A stretch of DNA of 64,000 nt from Scedosporium boydii (lineage: Eukaryota; Ascomycota; Sordariomycetes; Microascales; Microascaceae), in the NCBI GenBank assembly GCA_002221725.1, contig NJFT01000082.1:92228-156227 (forward strand), given 5' to 3'. The stretch's first letter is position 1. Every line of letters starts with the position of its first letter. A program made the translations under genes and the position numbers. Below the pieces are notes generated by a model. The model was not told the origin of the DNA and searched no databases. It saw only the letters and a program-made list of their open reading frames with translations. This document shows, in pieces, positions 14,771 through 26,861 of this stretch.

Positions 14771-15471
14771 GAAAATAGGGCGGACCTGTTGGGCTCATTG
14801 CTCATTGTCCGGTTCACCGACGAAGCACACGACGCTTGCTGGTAAACGAACATTGAAACATCTCAATTCGACACTCGAGAGTTGGAGCACGTTGATTGTT
14901 ATCAGGTATCAGTGGTCTGCGGTACGCAGTCCGTGGCACTGGGATGGACATGCTGGGACGCAGTCTCTGTCTCGACTTCGCGAGTCTATTCAACATCAAG
15001 TGTACGTGTAAATTATTCAACAACGTTCAATCTTCTATCACACATTGCCAGCATCTGCCCTTTCTCGTCAATGGTGTTTCGTGATGCTCATCTCGCTTGT
15101 ACGACACTCGCCCTAATTAACCACCCTGCTCATTCCGAAGACCCAGAGGATTAGTGTTGAAGAAACAAACACACCATCCAGGGGACGGGATATTGGTAGG
15201 TTTGGGGCTGTGCTCCAAATAACGGGCAACATTAAACAGGTGCGGGGCACTTTGGCAAAGGCACTGAAGCTTGTCGCGCGCCCTGAGTTCAATACCATGA
15301 GCTGCCAGAGCCAGAAATTGCCAGGCGCTGTTTACCCATAATACCGACTCCGTGTAAGTTGCAAGCAGTTTAGTTTAGTTTACCAACCAACCGACAGGGG
15401 CCTGCATAATAAGGCAAACCAGGCTACTTTCCCAGTGTCCGAATCCAACGAACCCAACTCTCGTCCTTGGC

Positions 15472-15918
15472 TTATTTCAGAGTCTTCTTGTTCAGCTGCT
15501 CATCAAGATCAGGAAGGGAGGAGAGGAGAACTCGCTGCCAGTTACAGAACCACTTGAGGTTTGCCCTTGATATCTCGCTATCAGCCCACGGTCCGGTGTT
15601 AGTGTTCTTCACAGAGGAGACAGTCATGTTCCAAGTCCATGCAAATGGTGCCTCGGTCAGTGAGGCGCAGTCGCCTGCAGCCTGAAGAACACACCCACGC
15701 CGCACACCAGCATTAACCCCCTCCAGTCAATCCAATCCAGAGATATGGCCGAAACAGAGTATTAGTGTGAAAAATTGTGCATCCAAGAAGTTGTTCCCGC
15801 GCCTCAGCCCCGCCACGGAATGGTCTGCACGTACTATTACTTCGTACAAGTCGCAGAAGATGTGTGAAATCCGCCAGAGAGGAGACAATGGGAATTCACA
15901 CCAGGGGTTGCATCGCCA
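15472..15918 (-). CDS. Candidate minus-strand gene fragment (unrecognised)
   Basis: Possible 3' exon 15472-15681 (70 codons including TAA) preceded by a T-rich GTGTTCTTCAG acceptor. It reads AAGDCASLTEAPFAWTW, NTGPWADSEISRANLKWFC and ends EQLNKKTLK. A possible upstream exon 15841-15918 (donor GTAATA, acceptor CCTAG, phase 0) would add WRCNPWCEFPLSPLWR and HIFCDLYE. No start codon or promoter could be assigned, and I do not recognise a family. The opposite strand is also open across much of the first piece. It may be a small secreted-protein gene, a pseudogene remnant or chance. Confidence 0.2.
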
Positions 15919-16991
15919 CTAGGCATTCTCGACGGCACCCTTATCGCCAAGGCACACACATTTCCACACCCATTTCATATGGGGAAGCGGAAGCAGGCTC
16001 GAGGAAGATACTAGTTTATTCCCCTTAATCTTTAATCTTCACCGCGGGGCTCCATGCGCTACCGCCCTTCCTAGCCCGAAAAGAGCAACGATCGCGGCAG
16101 CCCCCGCTTGCCTCTCGACCAAGACAAGAGATGTTCATTTCTCTGGTTCGATGTGGCCCAACTGAACTGAAACAAGCAAAAGAAGTTGGGCGAAAAGATC
16201 ATAGCGGCCCTCACGTCAGACCGACGCGAGGCGTCTGGATGGTCTTTCGTATTCTGCCTAGGCTCTGCTTTCATGAGCACACGAGCGCTCGGTTTGCCTT
16301 GCTTACCCTCTCAACTCGAGTGTCGACCCGAGTGATTGGTTCCAAACCCTGAGCCATCATCGATCAATTGATGATTTATCCTGGACGGGCCTGCAACTAA
16401 TGGGCGCTTCGTTTCTCAACAGACACTTGACTGGTTACTAAGCTTGATCGCAGAAGAGTCTACAACGAATGAGGTGAATGAACTGAGTTGAGTTTGAACA
16501 TTGAACCGGCGCGGAGTCGGGTCGGGAACAGGTGACCGCAATTGTTCCCAGGCAAGCCGGCCCTGTTTTCCCTGGATAGATGACGTGATCAGAGTGCTCG
16601 AGTACATCGTACTGCTAAACGCGGAGACTCCTCTGACCCCGATGAAGAGAGGACCTCATTGCGTCGAGTCTAAACTTCCCATCTTCAGAAAACTACTCAA
16701 TTCTCATGGCCATGCCCATATTCGCATTCGACCATTTATTGTTTAGGGAATAAGGCCGACTTCGTTAAGACTATTTTACTCGTCTCTCCTCACTCGAAAA
16801 TAATTGCGGGAAAGTTCATCTCAGGCCGGTCCTCTTGATCAACTTTCTCTCGAGGACCACTCCTTGTCTTTTTTGGGCCCACCCCGGGCGGTACCCTGCT
16901 GTATCGCTCATTCACATCCATTTAAGTGATATAATTCGACGTCGACGTCTGCCAACGTTAAAGAATTTGAGTCAACTACTCGTCCTTCATC

Positions 16992-17750
16992 ATGTTCCAG
17001 GTTCGTACCCTGACGTCCTTGCCGCCCGCATCCATCATCAAGAAATGCTCACTCGTTGAAATGCTGTAGCCAAATCCCCAGGACCACATGCACCTCCGCT
17101 TCCACCGGGCACGGTCTGTGGTGTTAACTACCCAGGAGTAAGTAGCATCGGTCGATACCTGCTTGCTTTAACTGCGTGTTTTCTTCTCTCCCGCCCGAGG
17201 AATGATCTACTCTTCTCCTTCCTCAGTGGCGTGGCCAACGCTGTGTTGAGTCGGTTCCGCACGGTAGCACCCATATCAATTGGTCCGCCTCGCCATGGTC
17301 ATTAACACTCGTATCATGGAACGAGAAACGATGAGCACATCTGATTCCATGCCTCCGTCCTTACCAAGAGGCCCCGTGAGTTCCTCTCGCTAACGGCCTA
17401 ATCCTGCCCGCACCAGGCTTGTTGAGATCCGAGCCGCTCAGCGGACCTTCGAGGGCGCATACATGCGCACCGCCCTATCCCAATTCTCCTTCTCCCTCAT
17501 CATCCTTAAGATCTTTACCTCCGAGTTCTACGCCATCGGCGCTCTCTTCGCCGTCTACGGTGCCGCTGTCATGCTGGTCGCCATCTACCGCCGCTACGAG
17601 GGTAACCGCCAGTTCTTCAGCCACATGGAAACCGACGGCCACCAGACGAAGAAGTTTCGTACGGCGGGAAATAGCGTCGTGCTACTAACTTTCCTCAGCT
17701 TGTGTGCCTATGTCACGCTTTTGGTTCTAACATGGAAGTTGTCTGGCTGA
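16992..17750 (+). CDS. DUF202-family three-TM membrane protein
   Basis: Small integral membrane protein. The last exon 17417-17750 is certain: LVEIRAAQRTFEGAY, then about three hydrophobic helices (SFSLIILKIFTSEFYAIG, LFAVYGAAVMLVAIYRR, VVLLTFLSLCAYVTLLVL). This is the DUF202/YidH-like arrangement found in fungal plasma-membrane and vacuolar proteins of unknown function. A consistent 5' model is exon 1 16992-17004, exon 2 17070-17137, exon 3 17227-17297 and exon 4 (486 nt, 161 aa), giving an N-terminus MFQVPKSPGPHAPPLPPG then TVCGVNYPG. Introns 2 and 3 have good signals (GTAAGT...CCTCAG; GCTAAC...ACCAG). Intron 1 uses a weaker GTACCC donor, so the 13-nt first exon is the least certain part. 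Confidence 0.78.
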
Positions 17751-19823
17751 GTTTACGCGCGTGGGTGGGGAATACCAATGTGACTTTTGCGAATATTTTC
17801 TTTGGTAGTCGCGGTATATCTTTGGCCGAAATTTTCATCCTTCTCCTTACCATCTTCGGGTCATCCATCTAAATGCCCGAGCCATGTTTGGTATCAGGAA
17901 TATATATGCCTTAATGACTCTTTCTCCTCCCAGTCATATTCGTGGAGTCCACCTTCTACAGGTCCTGAGAGCGATATACTACTCACGCCATTCTCCCATG
18001 GGAAAATGTTTAAACGAACAAGGTGGAAACGCCAATCTCGAGGGTTCTATCCCGTTTGAGATGCTTTCATTCGGATTTCCACCGTCCAAGAAGTGGCCAA
18101 TGCCTACAACCAAAATACTCATAGATCAAGATCCGAATGTCGGCGAACACCCACCAGATATGGCCACCTCCCAAGTCTCTCTATCAACCTCGAAACAAGA
18201 AATTGTAGTACACTTATGCATTATTGATCTAACGTAGAAGTAGCCGAAAGAAAAAGAGAAAAAGACCGAGTCTAACACTAAATCATTAAAACGAGTTGTG
18301 TGACAAAGGAAACACCAAACGTATTGACCCAACAATACCGAGAATGATAAAATGCAGACAGAAAACCTAAAAAGAATGCACATACAACCAAACAACCCAT
18401 GAAGATCTTTTGATGCCAACACATAAACAAAATACCCTCCGAGATGGACCATAAACAAACCCATATAACCCCCCCACCATATACAATATATAAGGACAAA
18501 GTTGAAGAGGCGGCCGTTTCCACCCGATAATAAACCAGATATATGCTTTTGTTTTCTCGTCACCCTATTTTAGAACCCTCGCTCATAGTACTTCCGTACT
18601 TCCGTCATGTATACAACCTATAGGAAAACAAGTTAAGAAAAAGAAGAGAAACAAAAACTTGAGAATAAGGAGCTGGGAGAGGGGGCGGGGGTGGGACGAC
18701 AAATGCAATAGAAAGGTTATAATAGGAACGACGATGGCTTGTTGGGATGTTGGCTTGTGCTGCTTTTGACCACATCCTTCCTGCTGTATAAACGAGTCTT
18801 CTCCGCAAAAGACCGGCGATTATTCACTCTCATGCCGGGTGTTCCTAATCCCCGTACAGAAAGTTGGGGATTGAATACTGTGCGATTCCCACAACCAGTC
18901 GTCTCGGTGTGATCGCCTTCAGGGAGTGTCTGGCCGCACAATAGACCAGAGAGCCCTTCACACGCGACAGCGCGCCTTGTCCAATTGTTGTTAAGCCCAA
19001 TGCGGCTGGATAATGCGAATTCCAGCGCATCGATTTTGATTGTTCAGTCATAGCCTAAACGGCGGGAACAAATATATCCCTACTCGACGAATCCGACGAA
19101 CCATCTCGGGTGTCATGCAGGATGCTGCGTTGCTTGGCACATGACCGATAGCTTTCGGGGAGCAGCGGTCATGAGTCGTCCGGCAACTCTCATCCTGAAA
19201 TGAAGTGGGCATTTTGAAGGAAGCTTTGAAGCAGGGTATTGTCTGGTCGGCTGCGCGGGCAACATTATATTACCAAGCTCGCTCGCGCCACCAGCCATTC
19301 GTTGTCGAAGGCAGGTCCGTGCTAGCAACGCGAGTTTCCTTTCAACCAAGCTTGCGCCGGCTCTTTTCTGATTCTCTTTCATTTTTTTTTCCCCAATCGC
19401 GAATACCCGAAAACATTGACTGCGGCGAACGGTTTTCGAGGAGTAGAGATGCCGGCTTCGTTCCGTGCTCGTTCTCGCTTGTCACTGATCCCTCGCTGGT
19501 CTCGGATGCGCCTGGACTTCACCGAGGACGCCGGGATTTTTATGGTTGCCACGATTATACCCCGTTTGTTCATGAATTTCCTGCGATTGCCAAGTGATTG
19601 GGGAGACCAGGGGCCGCCGAGGCCCCCAGAACCAAACAGATGCTTCCTGGTCTCTGACCCGAGTTAATTCCTCAACCCCGGGGGGCCCGATTATCCCGCG
19701 ATAGAATGGTATTAAGGATTCTGCTGTTGCTCGGACCGCTGTTGTAGACAGACCCCACCACTCTGCGCCGTAACCCCTGACCGGGACCCCTCGTCCCCCC
19801 TATGAAGCACCACCTCCCCCCTT
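17751..19823. other. Convergent spacer (DUF202 / Zn2Cys6)
   Basis: 2.1 kb between two 3' ends. AT-rich and low in complexity at 18230-18660; reading frames there are hydrophobic only because of T-rich composition. A repeated GTACTTCCGTACTTCCGTC lies at about 18588-18606. No gene supported. Confidence 0.5.
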
Positions 19824-21277
19824 TCATCGGGGAGGGTAGTACATACTTCCCGGGGTTTGGTGGCTATCTGGTGCGTGAACCTGTTCTTCGGTCGCAACAG
19901 GCGCAGTCGAGCCATTTTCACCATATCCCCAGCCTCCATAGGCATCACCGGGCTTCCCATAGGGATATTGGGGCTGCCAATTTCCGTAGCTGGGAGGAGG
20001 AACGGCACCGGCTGACAAGGCTACGTTATGTTCCATAGCTGTTCCTGTTTGCGTTGTTTCGACTCCTGGTACGGACGTCGCCAGCGGAGGAGGGTATATT
20101 TCCGATGATACTGTGGATGGCTTTCTTTCGTATTGTCTGTTTGCCATGGACGAGTACTGGCCTGGTGTCTGCGTGCTCATTCCCTCGCCTCCAAATGACA
20201 TCGAACGCGGTGGCGGCGGAGGATACGATGACCAGGGAATGTCTTCCCGGGGCGCTGACTCTGCGCTGACTGGGGCATTCCACCCAGCTGAAGTGGGCGC
20301 ATGAGGTGTATATGGGGAGAATGAAGGTGTGATGGGCGATTCATGAGGGTACGCTCTCCACGTCGCATTCAGATCGTTCGGTTTCGCTGTCGAACCCGGG
20401 CTTTGCTCCGCCGACATCCAGTTTGTCATTGACTGGGTAGAAAAATCAAAGGGCCGCCCTGTAGCAGGAGCACTCGCCGACACTTGAACCATGGTCATTA
20501 GCAGCGCCATCGTGAGCCTGGGTTAGAAAAAAGCCTTTGCCACTTACTCTTTCCATCCGGTGAGAACGGCTCATTCCCTGTGGGTTTCATGGCAGGTGGT
20601 GCCATATTCTGGATCGGCGGGTATGGCTGGTGAGGAGGTATTTCGGTGGTAGGATGGCCACTGGAGATTGCGGGCGATGAGGACGCCGATGCGATCTTCG
20701 GCCCCGTTGATGCCCTGGAAGAGGCCTTTGATCGCACATCTGTCGGCGGCTGCTGGTCCACGGGATAGAAGCTGCACTCCTTTTTTAACCTGATGCAGTT
20801 CACACATCGACCCTGGACGTCAGCAGGAGATGGAATGCATCTAATTTTTCTTCGCCGACAGTGACCTAGGCGGCAGCCGGTTAGCTATAGCGGCTTTGTC
20901 ATACCACCAGTTCGCGCGGGATACAACGAGGCCTTTTAATCTAGTTACTTACCACACGCAACTGAGGTCCGATGATAACCCAGCTTGTTTCTTCGCTTCT
21001 CGCCAGGCATTCCCATGGGGACGTGTTCGGGTGCATTTGGCTGGGATCGAACATTAGGAGTGGACAGAGATCGTTTTATTTTCATACTTGCTTGAGACAA
21101 AGAATCTTTTCGGTCCTTCAAGGACATGGACGAGTCCTGTACTGGTCTCATTTCCATCGACGAGCTTGTTGGTGGCGGCACGTTATAGTTCGGCAGGTAC
21201 CCGGTGTGCGGCATGTCCATCTCGGCGCCGTTTGGGGGCGGCGGAGGAGGGTACTGATAGGACATTATGGATGTCAT
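19824..21277 (-). CDS. Zn2Cys6 binuclear-cluster transcription factor
   Basis: Nuclear DNA-binding regulator. Three exons: 20953-21277, 20548-20865 and 19824-20482, total 1302 nt, 433 aa; introns 87 and 65 nt, both with GTAAGT donors. The zinc cluster is split by intron 1: C108 G H C111 then RRRKIRC118, C129, C132 and C139, spacing CX2C X6 C X10 C X2 C X6 C, ending in IRLKKECSFYPVDQ. The N-terminus is Pro-rich (YQYPPPPPP) with phosphorylatable Ser stretches; the C-terminus is Pro/Tyr/Gly-rich. No fungal-specific middle homology domain is seen. The cluster sequence resembles the RosA/NosA-type developmental regulators of filamentous ascomycetes, but that assignment is from memory of the motif and tentative. 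A second Met (residue 5) is an alternative start. The long upstream region suggests complex regulation. Confidence 0.88.
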
Positions 21278-24200
21278 GAGTTCGAAGGCTTGCAGTTTTA
21301 TAAGAGCAAGTGCGGATTCTCCGATGGCCTAACTGTCCATGTACTGAAGGATGGCGTTTCCTCGTTTGCGGAGTGCGCGAGGAATGAATCTGCGGCCTGA
21401 GGCCTAGCGCAGCGGGTGGTGAGGTATGCCGAAGGAGCGAAAGAACAACCAAGGTGGTGAGGGGGTGAATGAGGATATATTTCGTGCGGAGTTCCTTTCG
21501 TTGCTTCAAGCTTGTTCTGTGGCGAGTCACTGGCTGAGGGAACGGAGCGGCGCCAGTATCATTTCAGGAGACACAGGCTCGAGTGAACCAAGGTACTCTG
21601 TACAACCAAAGGAACAGAAAGCTTGGGTTGAAATCTGACAAGAAGAAGGCAGTACCCGGATGATAAACAGAAGAGTGATTATGGCGTCGGGGTTCACAAA
21701 AGACGGGACAGACTAGGAAGCCAGGAAAACGAACCAATAGAGTTGGAAGGCGAGGATGTCTGTCCTGGTGGTCTGCGGTCGATAATGCTGTGGCGACGAG
21801 GTATAGGGTACGTGGAGGGGGCTAAGAGTCCAATATTTGGTTCACTGTGACAAGGTAATTATCCCTTCCCACACTCCGGTAGAGCGCAACCCTTGCTTCG
21901 AAGGCTAGGCGTTGTATGCCTCCCAATAACACCCAAAGCTTGATTGGTTTCGTGCTTCCGTTCTCAAGACGTAGGAGGACGAGATGTGGGTGGCTGCTGG
22001 ATCTATTCTGGGATTAGCTCTAAGTCTGGAGCCTGGACGAGGTTTTAAAAGAATATGTGAGAGAAAGCGTAGTGATAAGAGCAGGCGCTGAAGTGACTTT
22101 GATGACAAGTTGAGGAGTGAAGGGCTCAAGAACCATCGGTAGGTGACTCTGCAGGAGATCTAGGCTACACGAGTCAAGCACTAACATAGGTTACTGAGTA
22201 ACGTGGAGGACGCCTGGGGAGGGGCGAAGAGGTAATATGAGAGGAACCAAGGTTAGTGCGATTGGACGGGTCTATGGGGCAATGTACCTCTTCTTGCTTT
22301 CCCTGGGACGGAAAGACGGCAGAGATCCACCTTTCGCAGGCCGATGGCAACACCGTACGAGGTTCGAAGGAGGACAGGATTCTCGGAGTTAACTTTGATT
22401 ATCAAGATCTCGGGTGAGCTGGTTAGGTTATATTTGTTAGGCCCGAATGTGAGAGAGCAGAGATGAGACGTCAGGGTGAACGGTCGCGAACTGTTACGTG
22501 CAGGCGACGGCGCTGGCGGAGGAGGGAGGCGATGAGGTGGGGGGGATGAGCCCGTTTGGCCAGCGAGAAACCGCGCAGACAAAACCCGGCAGGCTGCCAA
22601 ATATGTAAGAGCGCGAGATACCAGCAACGGTCCCTATGTGGTTCAGGGATTCCGGTTGCGCCACCGAAGCAAGTGCAAGGACGTACCGCTAGTACGCAAC
22701 AAGAACTCTGGGAAGACTGGGTCCAGGAAAGGGGAAATTTTTATGAAAGCCACTGCGGCTCTAGATCGGATAGCTTCGAACGACGCGTGGATTGGTCTCG
22801 AGGTTCGCGTCTATTCCTTGGCCCGAATGGGAGGATTCTTGCGCTCTGCAGTCTAGTCTAGGCCCTGCTGCCTTCCAAGACTTGGCTTGCGAGTTGTAGG
22901 TATTGGTGGATCAAGGGCATCAAATCAAGCGTACTCCGCTTGAAGGTCGGACGAGTTGGGAATAGGACAGGGAGTGTGAAGCCACAAACAAAGAAGAATG
23001 ATTGAGGAAGAGTATGCTGCGCTCACACGGGGCAAGATGAGGTGCCAGCAAGTGAGATTATACAATTGGCAATGGTATAGTATAGTATCTGGGGGCAGAC
23101 GCGTCGTAGCGGCGGGAGTAGGAAAGCATAGCAAAGCATAGGAATCATGGGAAGCATGGGAAGCAATATGAAGGTATCAATAACTGGGATGGGGTACCTT
23201 ATAGCGCAAATGCCGCGCTGTAGGGACGAACCGCCGGAGAAACCTCGAGGGCCGGCAACTATGTTCGAGCAAGTGGATGGAGATTGATTGATGTTGGGAC
23301 GGGTGCGTGGTAGCCCGAAGAGGATTTGTCCGAAGGAACGAAAACCAGGGCGGTGCTGATATTATTATGTGGTTGGTTATTTCTTTTTTCTTTTCTTTTT
23401 TTTATCGGAACGGCCGGTGTTCCTCGTCGGCTCTAATGCTTCTTCACATATATTATTGCCTGTACTTGTAAGTCTGATTGTTGCTCGAGGGCGAAAGAAA
23501 CATTTGACGATTGAACGATGGACGGCGGATAAAGAACGAGAAGGACCGGGCCAGGCAGGCAGCGAGTAGGCGAGTGGGCGAGGGCGAGGACGAGGACAGC
23601 GACCAGGGAAACGATAGAATCGATCTTTCTTTCCGAGTGCCTTCTTGTCAATCAGGTCGGGCAGGAACGTGGGTAGTATTAAGAGGAAGCGACTGAACTA
23701 CGTTCCTGAACGGAAAAGGAGGAAGAGAAGAAGAAGTACGAGGAAAGAACGAGGCAGTGAGCACCGGAGCGGCGAGAAAGAGCGAGTGAGCGAGTGAGCG
23801 AGTAAGAGGAAGGAGGACCTGGAGAGTGAAAGTAGGAAGGTTCGAGGTACGAAGTGATGAGGGGGATTAATACCCAGACTTGTAGGATCACAACGGCAAT
23901 TGACAAGTACAAGGAATAAGATACGCAGAGGCAAAACGAAGAGAATAAAAAGTGGAATCAGAAATTAATAAAATGGTTCTGCCATTCTGGCTTTGACATA
24001 AAGCCAATAACCTACCAATACTGGCAAAAATGGCAGGAACGGATGCTCGACGGCTATCATGTCGACTGGTTGACAATTGACACAGGGAACGTCTATTTTG
24101 GGCCACTTAGGACCTGACCACATGCAGCTCAAAGGTGAAACGCGATAGCTGTTCGGAAGGCCAAGGGGGATTTTCTTCCATTGCTTCCATGACCACCCTT
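21278..24200. promoter_or_regulatory. Upstream region of the Zn2Cys6 gene
   Basis: About 3 kb rich in GA (plus) / CT (minus) tracts, typical of fungal regulatory genes with long leaders. Contains an AGCATGGGAAGCA-type short repeat near 23121-23165 and GCGAGTGA tandem units at about 23782-23803. Minus-strand ORFs such as 22253-22627 show no domain. Confidence 0.4.
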
Positions 24201-25388
24201 CGCAATAGAACTAACCCCGTCAGTCTAGAAGATTAACCGATTTCGATATGCAACAGGCATTAGGGTTCACCCATGCCCGCGCCGATTCCCACCTTCCCAC
24301 CTTCCCACCTTCCCACCCACCTTCTGGGATCTGGGACCACACCCCAGATCAGCCCGTCGTGAACCCTGTCGACGAGACGGGGTCAGTCCAGCCCCCTCCC
24401 CCTCCAAAGAAAAAAAGAAGAATGAGAAAAAGAAAAAAGAAAAAAAAACGCTCGGCGGTAGATTCCTTGAAAGGGAGCGGACTGTAACGACGGAGTATCC
24501 CGTCTCGTAGTGGTTACGTGGTGCTCGCTGCTCCGTAAGTGATGGCATCATTGATCTTCGGTCTTACAAGTCTGTCTCGTCACCTTCAACCAGAGCGACC
24601 CAGTCCTTACTATTGTACACAATGTATGAAAACGCGACGTCCTCTGGCCCCCCTGGACTTGTTGATTTCGGTCTCTTACGAGAGCCATCATGTTTCCGTC
24701 TCCTTCGAGATTGAAGAATGCGATATATATTACTCCGTGCCTATTCTGATATCACCCATTCTTCCTTCATTATAGCCTCTGTGTTTACAAGCACGTCTTG
24801 AGCGAAAAGACCTGACTAGAGATATTATTTCTGTTTCATCTTATCACCCCATTTCGCCGAGATTTGTACCTGGAATTTGAGGCTGGGCGGAGCTTCAATA
24901 CTGTCGTTAGCTACACTCCCGTCTCTTAAACAGCTACCAGTTCTGGTGAACAGCATTAGCTGACTCTGTTACTCACGTACTAGGGGCGGATGATACTCAT
25001 ACACCTCAATGTGTACTAGTGGATTACAGACGAGTGAGTTTCTTGCCATTGACCAATACCTCTATCTGGCCTTATTTAAAAACCTCCAGCTTGGGCGGGA
25101 AAAGAGGCCAGGTCTTCTTTGGGTATGCACGGATGTGCCGAGGTAGGTTCAAGAGAGCTTGAGGGTCCTACGAAGTATGTTGGACTGTCGGTATCTCCAA
25201 GGGTCTCTTTTCCGAGGACATAGTGAACTTATTGCTCGATAAGTTGGCGTCTTATTCTCGTTTATACTCGCCGTTCTTGGCACTCAGACGTATCTTCCAG
25301 GAACACATCAGAGACGGCGGGTCTAAGAAGTCGAGCAACGCACTGAATTATTTCTCGACTTGTCTCTGGTCCTATCGAGTTCGACGCC

Positions 25389-25526
25389 ATGGCATCAGGG
25401 GCAGTCGGACCAGTTTGGTTGGAGGAATGGGTCGTGGCATTGCCCTTACGGCGCTTTGATCGGCGCATGCTGCATCTCACCATTGCAGCCAGTTTCATCG
25501 CGTTCTCTTTCCTCTACAGCTTGTAA
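25389..25526 (+). CDS. Small ORF, 45 aa, one predicted membrane helix (hypothetical)
   Basis: ATG in a strong context (GCCATGG) opens a 45-codon frame ending TAA. It encodes an acidic/aromatic start (GPVWLEEWVVALPL), a basic patch RRFDRR and a C-terminal hydrophobic stretch (LTIAASFIAFSFLYSL) that could insert in a membrane. No family recognised and no splice partner identified. It lies in the gene-poor block, so chance is a real possibility. Confidence 0.2.
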   Translation: MASGAVGPVWLEEWVVALPLRRFDRRMLHLTIAASFIAFSFLYSL

Positions 25527-25645
25527 TTGGGCGCACCTTCGGACTCTAATTGCACTGTTGACATTTCCAGATCTCGGTACTTCTGCTGGTGTCGACACCC
25601 CTCAATGTGATCGGAATGAGCTACCATGGCTGGCAATTGCCCTTG

Positions 25646-25710
25646 TACGAAGTACGAAGTACTTTTTAGAATGTGGGTCGAGGACTTACGAAGTACGGAG
25701 TACGACGTAC
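25646..25710. repeat. Cluster of TACGAAGTA-type motifs
   Basis: Two blocks, 25646-25663 and 25687-25710, with chained TACGAAGTAC, GGAGTAC and GACGTAC units within 65 bp. Densest cluster of the motif in the window. Confidence 0.75.
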
Positions 25711-26465
25711 AGCTCGCACCAAGCGTGTGGAGGTCAGGGCCAACCTCAGAGTCGGTCGAGGACTTAACACCCTTGCACTTGCAATTTTCGCAGGGCCCCG
25801 TGCAGATCCCTCCAGCCCAAACTTTGCAAAGTTTATCTTTGGGTGAAAATGTACAAGTGGTATTAGAGATCCCGGCCAGGGCCGAGCCTGAGCGTCTCCA
25901 CTACTTGGGATGAAGGACAGCGAGCACCGGCGCAGGTCCGTCCTTCCCGCTGGACACTACGAAGCAAAACAAAAAAAGGCGCCCGCCAATGGCTGCACCA
26001 AGTTGTTGGCTGGCATTGGTATACCAAACGACAAGCAGTAGAGAAGTTATGCCTTCCTACTATGTATATTAGACGAAGACAGTTCCATGAGAGTAATGAT
26101 TGCGAACAGTGGTCAACATTTGCCTGGATCTTGCCAGGGGTACTTGGACCTGCTTTTCCCCACGCCCCTCTGGGTCAATTCTCTTTCTTGCGCACACCCC
26201 GGCGTGTCCCATTGAAAAACCAGAACACAGCTCAATTGCTTCCCAACCTTAGTTCGTGCTTGACTTGGTACTTGGGTTGGATTGATACTCGTCGTGATAG
26301 TGTCAAACGATGTTCAAAGGTCCCAGTTCCCCTCGACCAGCACCCTACGATACAGTACTGTCGCCAGGAACTGGCTGTCTCTGACTAGAATGAATTATTT
26401 ATCAAGCCACAGCCCCCTTTGTAACCTCGTTTTAATGTAATTTACTTCTAATAATTATAAAGGAC

Positions 26466-26861
26466 ATGACGATGTGGTCGTTGACAATGTTGCTGCCGTT
26501 GTCAGTGTTGTTGGGGGTGGTACTTTCGGTAGGCGCAACGCTGATGATTTCCTCTTTGCTAGACCTCAACGCTACAGGCAATTACGCGGCTGGTACAGGA
26601 CACTGGGACAGCGTAGGCGCCAGGCTGTCCGAGTCAACCTACTTCATTACGGCAGGATATATAGTGATCTCTTTATTTCTGCCCCTCCCCACGAAGATGA
26701 AAGTGCTTGGGAGGAGTATATGTGCCTGGCTTTATGTGTCCTTACAGACAGCGTACACCCACCACCACACACAAAGAAAAAATCGCACCGGCATCCGAGG
26801 GAAACAATCCGTTCAATTGTTGGCTGGTCACTTCGGGTGTGTGGTGTGGTGGGGGATGTGA
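26466..26861 (+). CDS. Hypothetical ORF with two hydrophobic segments
   Basis: 131-codon frame starting MTMWSLTM, 5 bp downstream of an ATAATTATAAAGGAC stretch. Residues 8-30 (LLPLSVLLGVVLSVGATLMI) and about 56-78 (TYFITAGYIVISLFLPL) are hydrophobic. The second half loses any protein-like character, and an overlapping frame (26474-26905) is also open, which argues for chance. Not recognised. Confidence 0.15.
   Translation: MTMWSLTMLLPLSVLLGVVLSVGATLMISSLLDLNATGNYAAGTGHWDSVGARLSESTYFITAGYIVISLFLPLPTKMKVLGRSICAWLYVSLQTAYTHHHTQRKNRTGIRGKQSVQLLAGHFGCVVWWGM

Larger units (their letters stand above)
13400..16991. promoter_or_regulatory. 3.6-kb divergent region between the C2H2 gene (-) and the DUF202 gene (+)
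   Basis: No confident gene. The proximal 1.4 kb upstream of the C2H2 start is GA/CT-rich (GA run near 14070-14084) and may be a long 5' leader. It contains five CTGGG repeats at 14611-14636, a perfect 14-nt palindrome ACGAAGTACTTCGT at 14757-14770, and another TACTTCGTA at 15838-15846. A weak minus-strand exon candidate lies at 15472-15918 (listed separately). Confidence 0.45.

Noticed and set aside
18126..18563. 145-codon hydrophobic minus-strand ORF
   Set aside because: T-rich composition gives Phe/Leu/Cys/Tyr runs; no start context, domain or codon bias, and it lies in a 3' spacer.
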